NCBI GenBank assembly: GCA_030525825.1
Contig: JAUNDZ010000013.1
Coordinates: forward strand, 1-54,496
Source of the DNA: Moraxella sp.
GTDB taxonomy: Bacteria; Pseudomonadota; Gammaproteobacteria; Pseudomonadales; Moraxellaceae
Length of the DNA: 54,496 nt
Direction of reading: 5' to 3'
This document shows, one piece after another, positions 35,261 to 43,081 of this stretch; the first letter of the stretch is position 1, and the number at the start of each line of letters is the position of its first letter. The notes beneath the pieces are model-generated. The model saw nothing but the letters and a program-made list of their open reading frames with translations. It did not search any database and was not told where the DNA came from. The translations under genes and the position numbers were made by a program.

Positions 35261-36025
35261 TTACTCCTGCATTATATTGATAGCTATTTGTTTTTTGGAA
35301 AAGATTGTGGTTGCAAAATAATTAAACTTATCAGTCCTTGCCCAATCGCCAGCAACCAAAATTTGTAGTCCAGAAAATTTATTTGGTGGTGCATTATTAT
35401 AAATTCTAGTTACTGTATCAGTATATAATTTTAGGTTTTGAAATTTTAAAATAATAGTATAGTCTCCAACTTTTGATGTGATTGTTTGCTCATTTCTATC
35501 ATAGCTAAGACTTTGGCATTCTACGACCTTTTTTCCAAAAATTCCCTTACTATGGTATTTTTTAAGACTTCTTTCATCTAATAACATTTTTCCAATACGA
35601 TATCCATTGTATGTACTATCTATTGAAAAATCTTTGCACATATAATAAAAATTTTTCAAAGTTCTGATAGGTCCTTTGCTGTTTTCTTTATTTGCATTGT
35701 CTGTTTTATCAATATCGATGTCAGATTTTTTGTAAGAATGATGACTGCCTGCACTGTTCATCAAAAAATCAAGCATATTGCCAAGATTGAATTTGTCTTC
35801 ATCATAATCGTGATAAGATTTTCCTGCTCTATAAGGACATTTTTCTGTATGTTTATGATGTTGCTCACTGGCAAAGTAAGGGTTGCCTCCAATATCTCTT
35901 ATTTTTAAAATAGCATTACAATTTTTGTTTGGACAGTAAAAGAATGTATCTTTATCGCTAATCGTAATATCAAATGCAGATACTTTGGTTTCACGAGATT
36001 TTTCGCGATATGCTTCACGAGCCAT
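35261..36025 (-). CDS. Unknown AT-rich protein with CoiA-like zinc-binding N-terminus
   Basis: A 254-residue protein lying between acnD and prpF, where these two genes are normally adjacent. Residues 28-65 carry Cys31, Cys36, His56/His57, His59 and Cys63, a pattern that resembles the zinc-binding N-terminal module of CoiA-like nuclease-associated proteins (a CxxxxC followed by HxHxxxC). The middle is rich in Asp, Lys, Ser and Asn. The C-terminal third is predicted mixed strand (SGLQILVAGDWARTDK). The DNA is much more AT-rich than its operon neighbours, indicating transfer. No catalytic nuclease motif was recognised. Function unknown. Confidence 0.8.
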   Translation of the reverse strand: MAREAYREKSRETKVSAFDITISDKDTFFYCPNKNCNAILKIRDIGGNPYFASEQHHKHTEKCPYRAGKSYHDYDEDKFNLGNMLDFLMNSAGSHHSYKKSDIDIDKTDNANKENSKGPIRTLKNFYYMCKDFSIDSTYNGYRIGKMLLDERSLKKYHSKGIFGKKVVECQSLSYDRNEQTITSKVGDYTIILKFQNLKLYTDTVTRIYNNAPPNKFSGLQILVAGDWARTDKFNYFATTIFSKKQIAINIMQE

Positions 36026-36119
36026 AACTTAAATCCTAAAAATGCGATTTTTAAATACGACGACCAACTCATTAAATCCAAGTCAGTCATCTATTTTGAT
36101 ATCTATTGATTGTCTATAA

Positions 36120-38699
36120 TTACCCCAAAAACCTCCCCGCAAACTCCCTTAACACGCCCCCCGCCTTATAAGTTCTTACATCGCTATCGCTATCTAGGCG
36201 GCATAAAACAGGCACTTTTTCAATATCGCCATTTTTGCGTTCAATGATTAAATCCAAAGTACAGCGAGCCGAAATTTCCCCTTGTACCGCATAAATTTCT
36301 GTACCATCTAAGTTAAGGGTATGGCGATTTTGACCGTTTATAAATTGCAGCGGCAACACGCCCATTCCCACCAAATTGGTGCGGTGAATGCGTTCAAAGC
36401 CTTCTGCGACAATCACTTCCACGCCAGCCAAACGCACGCCTTTTGCCGCCCAGTCTCGGCTTGACCCTTGCCCATAATCCGCCCCTGCAATGATGATGAG
36501 AGGTTGTGAGCGGTTCATATAGGTCTCAATCGCCTCCCACATTCTCATCACCGTGCCATCTGGTTCAACTCGTGCCAGTGAGCCTTGTTTGATTGTACCA
36601 TCAGCGTTTTTGACCATTTCATTAAAGAGTTTTGGATTTGCCAAAGTCGCTCTTTGTGCGGTCAAATGGTCGCCTCGGTGGGTGGCATAAGAGTTAAAAT
36701 CTTCCTCTGGCACGCCCATTTTGGCAAGGTACTCGCCTGCGGCTGAATTTTTGACAATGGCGTTGGACGGCGACAAATGGTCGGTGGTAATATTATCAGG
36801 CAAAATGGCAAGCGGTCGTAAGTTTTTAAGTTCACATTCTTTTGCCAGTGCTCCCTCCCAATAGGGTGGACGGCGGATATAGGTGGACTTTTCACGCCAA
36901 TCATATAAAGGATTGCTTGCCTTGTCAGATTTATCCAAATCAAACATTGGAATGTAGATTTCTTTAAATTGCTCTGGTTTTACGCACTTGGCGACAATCT
37001 CATCAATTTCATCATCTGATGGATAAATGTCTTTTAGATAAATCGGCTTGTCGTTATGATAGCCTAAGACATCATTTTCAATATCAAAACGAATCGTGCC
37101 AGCAATGGCATACGCCACAACGAGTGGCGGACTTGCCAAAAATGCCTGTTTTGCTTGTGGGTGAATGCGTCCATCAAAATTACGATTACCAGACAGCACC
37201 GCCGTGGCGTATAGGTCTCGCTCCACGATTTCTTGTTCAATCTTTGGGTCTAAAGCCCCACTCATTCCATTACAAGTGGTGCAAGCATAGGCAACAATAC
37301 CAAAGCCTAATTTTTCAAGTTCGGGCAGTAACCCTGCTTCTTCTAGGTAGAGCTTGGCAACTTTTGAGCCGGGAGCAAAAGACGATTTGACCCACGGCTT
37401 ACGAGTTAGACCAAGTTCATTGGCTTTTTTTGCCAAAAGTCCTGCTGCAACGGTATTTCTTGGGTTTGAGGTATTGGTACAACTGGTTATTGCTGCGATA
37501 ATGACCGCTCCGTCAGGCATTAAGCCGTCATCACGATTTTCTACCACCCCTGCAATGCCTCTCTCTTTTAGTTCGCTGGTGGCAACTTTGGCGTGTGGAT
37601 TGGAAGGTCCTGCGATGGTGCGAGTTACGCTTGATAAATCAAATTCTAACACTCGTGGATACTGGGCGTTTACCATTTTATCCGCCCATAGTCCGATTTG
37701 TTTGGCGTAAGTTTCCACCAATTTTACTTGTTCAGGCTCTCGCCCTGTTAGAGTTAGATAATCTAAGGTATTTTGGTCAATATAAAACATCGCCGCCGTT
37801 GCCCCATATTCAGGCGTCATATTAGAAATGGTGGCACGGTCGCCCACACTAAGCGAGTTTGCCCCTTCGCCAAAAAATTCCAAGAATGCACCAACGACTT
37901 TTTGCTCTCGTAAAAACTTGGTCAAAGACAATACCATGTCGGTTGCCGTAATCCCCGCCCCGCGTTTACCTGTTAAATGCACACCGATGATGTCAGGGGT
38001 ACGCATCATTGAGGGTTGTCCTAGCATTACGCATTCGGCTTCAAGTCCGCCTACGCCCACAGAAATCACGCCCAAAGCATCGGTATGTGGCGTATGGCTG
38101 TCTGTTCCTACACAAGTATCAGGGAACGCTATGCCGTCTTTTCTTTGCACCACAGGCGACATCTTTTCTAAATTGATTTGGTGCATAATGCCGTTGCCAG
38201 CAGGAATCACATCAACATTTTTAAAGGCGGTTTTTGTCCAGTTGATAAAATGAAAACGGTCATCATTACGGCGGTCTTCAATGGCACGGTTTTTGGCAAA
38301 AGCGTCAGGGTCATCGCCGCCGTGTTCCACCGCCAAAGAATGGTCCACAATGAGCTGGGTTTGCACCACAGGATTGACTTTGGAGGGGTCGCCGCCAGCT
38401 TGGGCAATCGCATCACGCAGTCCCGCCAAATCCACCAAAGCCGTCTGACCCAAAATGTCGTGGCATACCACTCGTGCAGGATACCAAGGAAAATCTAGCT
38501 CTTGCTTATTACCGATAAGTTCATTTAGATAATCGGTAAGTTTTGGGTCATCACTACAATTTCGTACCAGTTGCTCGGCAAGTACTTTGGCGGTGTAGGG
38601 AAGTGCTTCATACGCATTTGGGCGAATGTCGTTAATCGCCTGCTCTACATCAAAGTAGTCTAATGCAGTATCGGCTAAGGGTTTACGGTAGTTTTTCAT
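36120..38699 (-). CDS. acnD: Fe/S-dependent 2-methylisocitrate dehydratase AcnD
   Basis: An 859-residue aconitase-superfamily enzyme that dehydrates 2-methylcitrate in the propionate pathway. The cluster cysteines lie in ITSCTNTSNP and ACTTCNGMSG, and the swivelling C-terminal domain has ADYGQGSSRDWAAKG. Size and the presence of PrpF identify it as AcnD rather than AcnA. The start is MKNYRKP at 38699, with AAAGGA upstream; the longer frame to 38810 runs into the repeat element and was rejected. The operon order is prpB-prpC-acnD-unknown-prpF. Confidence 0.93.
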   Translation of the reverse strand: MKNYRKPLADTALDYFDVEQAINDIRPNAYEALPYTAKVLAEQLVRNCSDDPKLTDYLNELIGNKQELDFPWYPARVVCHDILGQTALVDLAGLRDAIAQAGGDPSKVNPVVQTQLIVDHSLAVEHGGDDPDAFAKNRAIEDRRNDDRFHFINWTKTAFKNVDVIPAGNGIMHQINLEKMSPVVQRKDGIAFPDTCVGTDSHTPHTDALGVISVGVGGLEAECVMLGQPSMMRTPDIIGVHLTGKRGAGITATDMVLSLTKFLREQKVVGAFLEFFGEGANSLSVGDRATISNMTPEYGATAAMFYIDQNTLDYLTLTGREPEQVKLVETYAKQIGLWADKMVNAQYPRVLEFDLSSVTRTIAGPSNPHAKVATSELKERGIAGVVENRDDGLMPDGAVIIAAITSCTNTSNPRNTVAAGLLAKKANELGLTRKPWVKSSFAPGSKVAKLYLEEAGLLPELEKLGFGIVAYACTTCNGMSGALDPKIEQEIVERDLYATAVLSGNRNFDGRIHPQAKQAFLASPPLVVAYAIAGTIRFDIENDVLGYHNDKPIYLKDIYPSDDEIDEIVAKCVKPEQFKEIYIPMFDLDKSDKASNPLYDWREKSTYIRRPPYWEGALAKECELKNLRPLAILPDNITTDHLSPSNAIVKNSAAGEYLAKMGVPEEDFNSYATHRGDHLTAQRATLANPKLFNEMVKNADGTIKQGSLARVEPDGTVMRMWEAIETYMNRSQPLIIIAGADYGQGSSRDWAAKGVRLAGVEVIVAEGFERIHRTNLVGMGVLPLQFINGQNRHTLNLDGTEIYAVQGEISARCTLDLIIERKNGDIEKVPVLCRLDSDSDVRTYKAGGVLREFAGRFLG

Positions 38700-38750
38700 T
38701 GCTAAGTTTCCTTTTCTTTGGCTGTGAAAAATTGGGGGTTGTGGTGGGTT

Positions 38751-38815
38751 GTAAGGTGCGTACCACGCACCAATAAAAAGACAGTTTTCTAAACGGTGTG
38801 TGATACGCACCTTAC
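38751..38815. repeat. Palindromic repeat element, copy B
   Basis: The arms GTAAGGTGCGTACCACGCACC-like 38751-38771 and 38795-38815 are complementary apart from two positions, around a 23-base AT-rich centre ending TAAAC. The 21-base arms are described here by position. Confidence 0.85.
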
Positions 38816-38930
38816 GGCTACGGCTTAATAAAAAACCTTAAAAACAAAGGCATATTTTACCCATCAAATATGCCCCTGTTTTATTTGTATTCAGAACAAC
38901 GCTAAAATTACCACAAAATCTATTTTTGAG

Positions 38931-38996
38931 CGTAAGGTGTGTACCACACACCATCAAAGAATTTGGTTTAAAACGGTGTGTAAGACGCACCTTGCG
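38931..38996. repeat. Palindromic repeat element, copy C
   Basis: Arms at 38931-38952 and 38975-38996, with cores AAGGTGTGTACC and GACGCACCTT. The central spacer and TAAAAC match copy A closely. A few mismatches separate the arms. Confidence 0.85.
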
Positions 38997-39030
38997 AATT
39001 GTGGTATTTTTTGGTGTTTGATTGGTATAA

Positions 39031-40182
39031 TCAACGCTCATTCATCGGCACAAACTCTAAATCATCAGGGCCTGTATAGTTGGCTGATGGACGGATAATT
39101 TTGCCATCAGCACGCTGTTCTAGCACATGAGCCGACCAGCCTGTGGTACGAGCGATGACAAACAGCGGGGTAAACATTGCGGTGGGTACGCCCATTTTTT
39201 GATAGGACACCGCAGAGAACCAGTCAAGATTTGGGAACATCTTTTTCTCGTCCCACATCAAGGTCTCTAAGCGTTCGGCAATGTCAAACAAACGCATATC
39301 GCCTGTCTCTGCCGACAAATCTTTGGCAACTTGTTTAATCACCACATTACGGGGGTCAGAGATGGTATAGACAGGGTGCCCAAAGCCGATGATGATTTCT
39401 TTTTTGGCGATACGCTCACGAATGTCAGCTTCGGCATCATCAGCGTTGCGATAGCGTTTTTGAATGTCGTACGCCACTTCGTTGGCACCGCCGTGTTTTG
39501 GACCTTTTAGAGCCCCGATAGAGCCTGTGATACACGAATAGATGTCCGAGCCTGTGCCAGCGATGACACGGCTTGTAAAGGTGGAGGCGTTAAATTCATG
39601 CTCAGCGTATAGGATTAGGCTGATGTGCATGGCTTTGATGTGGCTGTCTGATGGACGCTCGCCGTGTAGCAGGTGCAAGAAATGTCCGCCAATGCTATCT
39701 TCTTCGCTCTCAACCGAGATACGCTTGCCGTTGTGGCTGTATTGATACCAATATAGGAGCATGGAGCCAAGAGACGCAATGAGCTTATCGGCAATATCTC
39801 TGGCTTCTGAGGCAGGCTGACTTTCACGCTCGGGGTGTACACAGCCTAGCATGGATACGCCCGTACGCATCACATCCATCGGGTGCGTGTGGGCAGGCAG
39901 ACTTTCTAAAACTTCAATCACACGAATGGGCAAGCCACGAAGCGATTTGAGTTTTTGTTTGTAGGCGATAAGCTCAAATTTGTTGGGCAGATGACCATGA
40001 ATGAGCAAGTGGGCGACTTCTTCAAACTCGCAATGCTTGGCAAGGTCAAGAATGTCATAGCCCCGATAGCTCAAATCATTGCCTGAGCGACCAACCGTAC
40101 ATAGGGCGGTGTTGCCTGCTGGCACGCCTGATAGGGCAACGGATTTTTTGGGTTTGAAGGTGGCTTGGGTGGTGTCTGTCAT
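39031..40182 (-). CDS. prpC: 2-methylcitrate synthase PrpC
   Basis: A 383-residue citrate-synthase-fold enzyme that condenses propionyl-CoA with oxaloacetate. The N-terminal [22 protein letters not shown] (shortened [19 protein letters not shown]), [19 protein letters not shown] and the catalytic [13 protein letters not shown] regions are visible. Length and the prp context favour PrpC over GltA. It is 143 bases downstream of prpB, a gap containing a hairpin, and 331 bases upstream of acnD. Confidence 0.95.
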   Translation of the reverse strand: MTDTTQATFKPKKSVALSGVPAGNTALCTVGRSGNDLSYRGYDILDLAKHCEFEEVAHLLIHGHLPNKFELIAYKQKLKSLRGLPIRVIEVLESLPAHTHPMDVMRTGVSMLGCVHPERESQPASEARDIADKLIASLGSMLLYWYQYSHNGKRISVESEEDSIGGHFLHLLHGERPSDSHIKAMHISLILYAEHEFNASTFTSRVIAGTGSDIYSCITGSIGALKGPKHGGANEVAYDIQKRYRNADDAEADIRERIAKKEIIIGFGHPVYTISDPRNVVIKQVAKDLSAETGDMRLFDIAERLETLMWDEKKMFPNLDWFSAVSYQKMGVPTAMFTPLFVIARTTGWSAHVLEQRADGKIIRPSANYTGPDDLEFVPMNER

Positions 40183-40259
40183 GGAAATTCTCCTTTCGTC
40201 CTTAATGGGAATGATGATTTAATGGCTGTTTATATGGCGGTTAAATCATCGGTGGTTTG

Positions 40260-40297
40260 TGGTTTGGCTTGAATAATCCACTTGCTAAGCCAAACCA
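40260..40297 (-). repeat. Hairpin in the prpB-prpC spacer
   Basis: TGGTTTGGCTT and AAGCCAAACCA form an 11-base perfect stem with a 16-base loop. No T-run follows. It could stabilise the prpB message or attenuate read-through into prpC. Confidence 0.6.
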
Positions 40298-40325
40298 TCT
40301 AAATCATCTTGTTTTAGTTTAGCGG

Positions 40326-41204
40326 CTATTTGGCAAATGATTTATCCAAATAATCTTCAAAAGCGTGGTAATTAATGCGTTCGTATAGTTCGGCACGGGT
40401 TTGCATTGTGTCTATGACATTTTTTTGCGTGCCGTCAGCTCGTATGGCATTATAGACATTTTCGGCAGCTTTGTTCATCGCTCGAAATGCTGACAGTGGA
40501 TAAAGCACCAGCGAGACATCTACACTGGCTAATTCGTCAGTGGTATAAAGGGGTGTTGAACCAAATTCGGTAATATTGGCAAGAATGGGTACACCCGTTT
40601 TATCGCTAAACTGTTTGTACATTGACAAATCGGTAATCGCCTCTGGAAACAGCATGTCCGCCCCTGCCTCGATATATGCCCCTGTACGGTCTATGGCGGC
40701 TTGCAGACCTTCTACCGCTAGGGCATCGGTACGAGCCATAATCACAAAATTCTCATCGGTGCGAGCGTCCACCGCCGCCTTGATGCGATCTACCATCTCT
40801 TGTGTAGAAACCACAGCCTTGTTGGGGCGGTGTCCACAGCGTTTTGCACCTACTTGGTCCTCAATGTGCATTGCTGCTGCCCCAAATTTAATCAAAGATT
40901 TGGTGGTACGAGCCATATTAAAGGCACTTGCTCCAAAGCCAGTATCAGCGTCCACCAAAAGTGGTACATCACAGACATCAGTAATGCGGCGAACATCGGT
41001 CAAAACATCGTCAAGACCGCTAATACCCAAATCAGGCAACCCCAAAGACCCTGCCGCCACACCACCGCCAGATAAATAAATGGCTTTAAAGCCAGCTCGT
41101 TTGGCAAGTAGGGCGTGATTGGCGTTAATCGTGCCAACGACTTGTAGGGGTTTTTCGTTGGCGACGGCTTGGCGGAATTTTAGTCCTGCTGATGTGATAC
41201 TCAT
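40326..41204 (-). CDS. prpB: Methylisocitrate lyase PrpB
   Basis: A 292-residue isocitrate-lyase superfamily enzyme that splits 2-methylisocitrate to pyruvate and succinate. The active-site loop KRCGH lies at 121-125 (Cys123), and [11 protein letters not shown] with the metal-binding Asp residues at 81-91; HIEDQVGA supplies the conserved Glu. The ATG at 41204 has an AAGGAT site. An upstream in-frame extension to 41294 was rejected. It is the first gene of the operon after the LysR gene. Confidence 0.95.
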   Translation of the reverse strand: MSITSAGLKFRQAVANEKPLQVVGTINANHALLAKRAGFKAIYLSGGGVAAGSLGLPDLGISGLDDVLTDVRRITDVCDVPLLVDADTGFGASAFNMARTTKSLIKFGAAAMHIEDQVGAKRCGHRPNKAVVSTQEMVDRIKAAVDARTDENFVIMARTDALAVEGLQAAIDRTGAYIEAGADMLFPEAITDLSMYKQFSDKTGVPILANITEFGSTPLYTTDELASVDVSLVLYPLSAFRAMNKAAENVYNAIRADGTQKNVIDTMQTRAELYERINYHAFEDYLDKSFAK

Positions 41205-41253
41205 GGCGTTATCCTTTGTCCTTAAAAGCAGCAAAAGCTGGCTGTGAGTGAGA

Positions 41254-41272
41254 AAGGTGCGTCTGATGCACC
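41254..41272. repeat. Degenerate half palindrome, copy E
   Basis: AAGGTGCGTCTGATGCACC resembles a single collapsed arm pair of the repeat family, about 50 bases upstream of prpB. Confidence 0.45.
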
Positions 41273-41392
41273 AAAATGGATAAAAGTAGGGCAATTTGGG
41301 TTATTGCCGATGGATTTAGTATAGCCATAAGTGTGAACGATTGCCATAGGCGACTATTAAAAAATCCTTGTTCTTGCTAAGGCTTTTATCAT

Positions 41393-41434
41393 ACTATCCA
41401 AAAAATGAATGGTATGTCTCATTTTTTGGATAGT
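41393..41434. promoter_or_regulatory. Perfect 16-base dyad in the lysR-prpB gap
   Basis: ACTATCCAAAAAATGA and TCATTTTTTGGATAGT are perfect reverse complements around a 10-base centre. On the plus strand a T-run follows, but both flanking genes are on the minus strand, where no T-run follows. It may end lysR transcription weakly or be an operator for prp regulation. Confidence 0.5.
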
Positions 41435-41491
41435 TTTTTTGGGGGATTTATACGAATTTTGGATATTGTGCAGGGGGATTGAAATGTTTTG

Positions 41492-42427
41492 TTACAAATT
41501 TGCTAACTGGGGATTGGTCTGGGTGATGTGCTGTTTTTCATAGACGGTTTGAATTGCCGTCAGCAGGGCGGTGATGTTTGGATTTGGGTCGCCTAGGCGT
41601 GTGTTTAGATAGATGGGCGATGTGGCGTTGTCAGGGTTAAATGGCAGGTAGGTGATTTTTTCTTGATGGATGCCTTTTAGGCTCATCGGCACGATGGTTA
41701 CGCCTTCGCCAGCCGACACCAAGCCTAGGGCGATTTGTATGTCTCTGACCTTTTGGGTGTGTTTGGGGCTAAGATGTCGCTCATAAAATAAGTGCAGCAG
41801 TGGGTCAAAGCTCTGACCTGTGCCTAGCAGCATGGGCGTGCGATGATACAAAATCAGCGTCTCATCAATGAGTGATTTAAAGCCAACACTGCTTTTTTTG
41901 GCAAGTCTGTGCTGCGTGGGTAAGGCGACGACCAGCCGCTCATGCCGCAAAAATATCTGCTTGATAAAAGATTCTGATGACAAAAACCGACCAAAACCGA
42001 CATCAATCTCCCCCGCCTTTAATGCACGAGTCTGCTCATCAGAATTGACTTCTGTCAGCCTGATGTCAAGATTTGGCAGGTGTGTCCTTAGCTCGGTGAT
42101 GACATCGGGCAATAGCCCATATAAGATGGATGCGACAAAGCCGATGTTTAGGGTGTTTGGGGTGGACTTGCCAAAGTTTTGGGTAAGTGTGATAAGCTCA
42201 TTTAATTCATGTAGGTTTTTCTTGGCGTGATGATAAAAAAAGCTGCCTGCCGCCGTCAGCTGTATGGGACGATGCGTGCGGTCGATGAGCTGTTGTCCAA
42301 GTGCCTGTTCCAGCTGAGCGATGTGGCGAGACAAGGTAGGCTGCGACATACCAAGCATCTTGGCAGACTGGCTGATGTTGCCCGTCTGTGCGATGTGAAT
42401 GAAAGTATTAAGGTGGAATAAATCCAT
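41492..42427 (-). CDS. LysR-family transcriptional regulator
   Basis: A 311-residue LysR regulator. The helix-turn-helix lies at residues about 17-40 (ISQSAKMLGMSQPTLSRHI), followed by the coiled linker helix and a two-lobed effector domain (LDIRLTEVNSDEQTRALKAGEIDVG). The effector domain resembles the CatM/BenM subgroup. The ATG at 42427 is preferred over a GTG at 42439. It is upstream of prpB on the same strand, so it may control the propionate genes; prp operons are more often governed by PrpR or a GntR regulator, so this is inference. Confidence 0.88.
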   Translation of the reverse strand: MDLFHLNTFIHIAQTGNISQSAKMLGMSQPTLSRHIAQLEQALGQQLIDRTHRPIQLTAAGSFFYHHAKKNLHELNELITLTQNFGKSTPNTLNIGFVASILYGLLPDVITELRTHLPNLDIRLTEVNSDEQTRALKAGEIDVGFGRFLSSESFIKQIFLRHERLVVALPTQHRLAKKSSVGFKSLIDETLILYHRTPMLLGTGQSFDPLLHLFYERHLSPKHTQKVRDIQIALGLVSAGEGVTIVPMSLKGIHQEKITYLPFNPDNATSPIYLNTRLGDPNPNITALLTAIQTVYEKQHITQTNPQLANL

Positions 42428-42811
42428 AATCTGTGCCACGCTGTGTCAAAATCGGTGTCATTAGGGTAGCACAAAATGGCAGCCTTGTGGAGCTTATCCC
42501 AGATAGGTTGCTATAATGTTACAATAGGGTTAAAAAATTTCTTAAATTTTCTACAAAAACACTTGAAATGCTAAAAAAGTATGCTATTATGCCACCTACC
42601 AAAAAAGTATTTATGTTTTGTAAAGTTCTAATTCGCCAATAAATCGTGCTGATACACCTTTTGTTGATGGATTGGTTAAAATTGTGGTCTACTTTCTTAA
42701 CAGGATTTAATGAGTGGTAGCAATTTTTAGGACTAAAAACAGTCTTAAGAAGGATTTTGTTAGGGAAGTGTGGTTTTTAAATTGCTTTGAGCAATTTACA
42801 AGGAGGTTACC
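42428..42811. other. 384-base divergent region with a long symporter leader
   Basis: It contains the lysR promoter region on the left and, on the plus strand, a promoter at 42563-42590 followed by a 5' leader of about 215 bases before the DUF4212 start. The leader has a GACT/AGTC hairpin at about 42731-42744 and a perfect TAAATTGC/GCAATTTA hairpin at 42778-42798 directly next to the AAGGAGG ribosome site. Confidence 0.5.
42563..42590 (+). promoter_or_regulatory. Sigma-70-like promoter of the symporter genes
   Basis: TTGAAA and TATTAT with a 16-base spacer. The predicted start is near 42597, leaving a leader of about 215 bases. Confidence 0.55.
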
Positions 42812-43078
42812 ATGTCACATGGTACAGAACACGACGCTGCAGGCTACTGGAAAGCCAATGTGCGTATCATTATCGGTTGCTTAATCGTTTGGGCATTATG
42901 CTCACTTGGTTTTGCCGTTCTACTTCGCCCAGCATTGATGGGTATCACTTTCATGGGTACAGACCTTGGACTGTGGTTCGGTCAGCAAGGTGCAATCCTT
43001 ACTTTCGTTGCTCTTATCTTTTTCTATGCTTGGCGCATGAACAAGCTGGACAAAGAGTTTGGCGTTGAGGAGGAGTAA
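42812..43078 (+). CDS. DUF4212 small subunit of a sodium:solute symporter
   Basis: An 88-residue membrane protein with two hydrophobic segments and the DUF4212 motifs YWKANVRII and LDKEFGVEE at the ends. DUF4212 proteins occur directly before VC_2705-type sodium:solute symporters and are thought to be their small subunit. A perfect AAGGAGG site precedes the ATG. It ends 3 bases before the large-subunit gene. Confidence 0.9.
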   Translation: MSHGTEHDAAGYWKANVRIIIGCLIVWALCSLGFAVLLRPALMGITFMGTDLGLWFGQQGAILTFVALIFFYAWRMNKLDKEFGVEEE

Positions 43079-43081
43079 GCC

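Larger units (their letters stand above)
38700..39030. other. 331-base prpC-acnD spacer with two palindromic repeats
   Basis: An unusually long spacer within the operon. It contains repeat copies B (38751-38815) and C (38931-38996) in the same orientation, separated by about 115 bases. The rest is AT-rich without an ORF. Confidence 0.6.
41205..41491. other. 287-base prpB leader with palindromes
   Basis: It contains a degenerate half-copy of the palindromic repeat (AAGGTGCGTC...GATGCACC, 41254-41272) and a 16-base perfect dyad at 41393-41434 described separately. The prpB promoter should lie here. Confidence 0.5.

Noticed and set aside
38700-38810. N-terminal extension of AcnD to 38810
   Set aside because: It reads into the palindromic repeat copy B, while the ATG at 38699 has an AAAGGA site and matches family starts.
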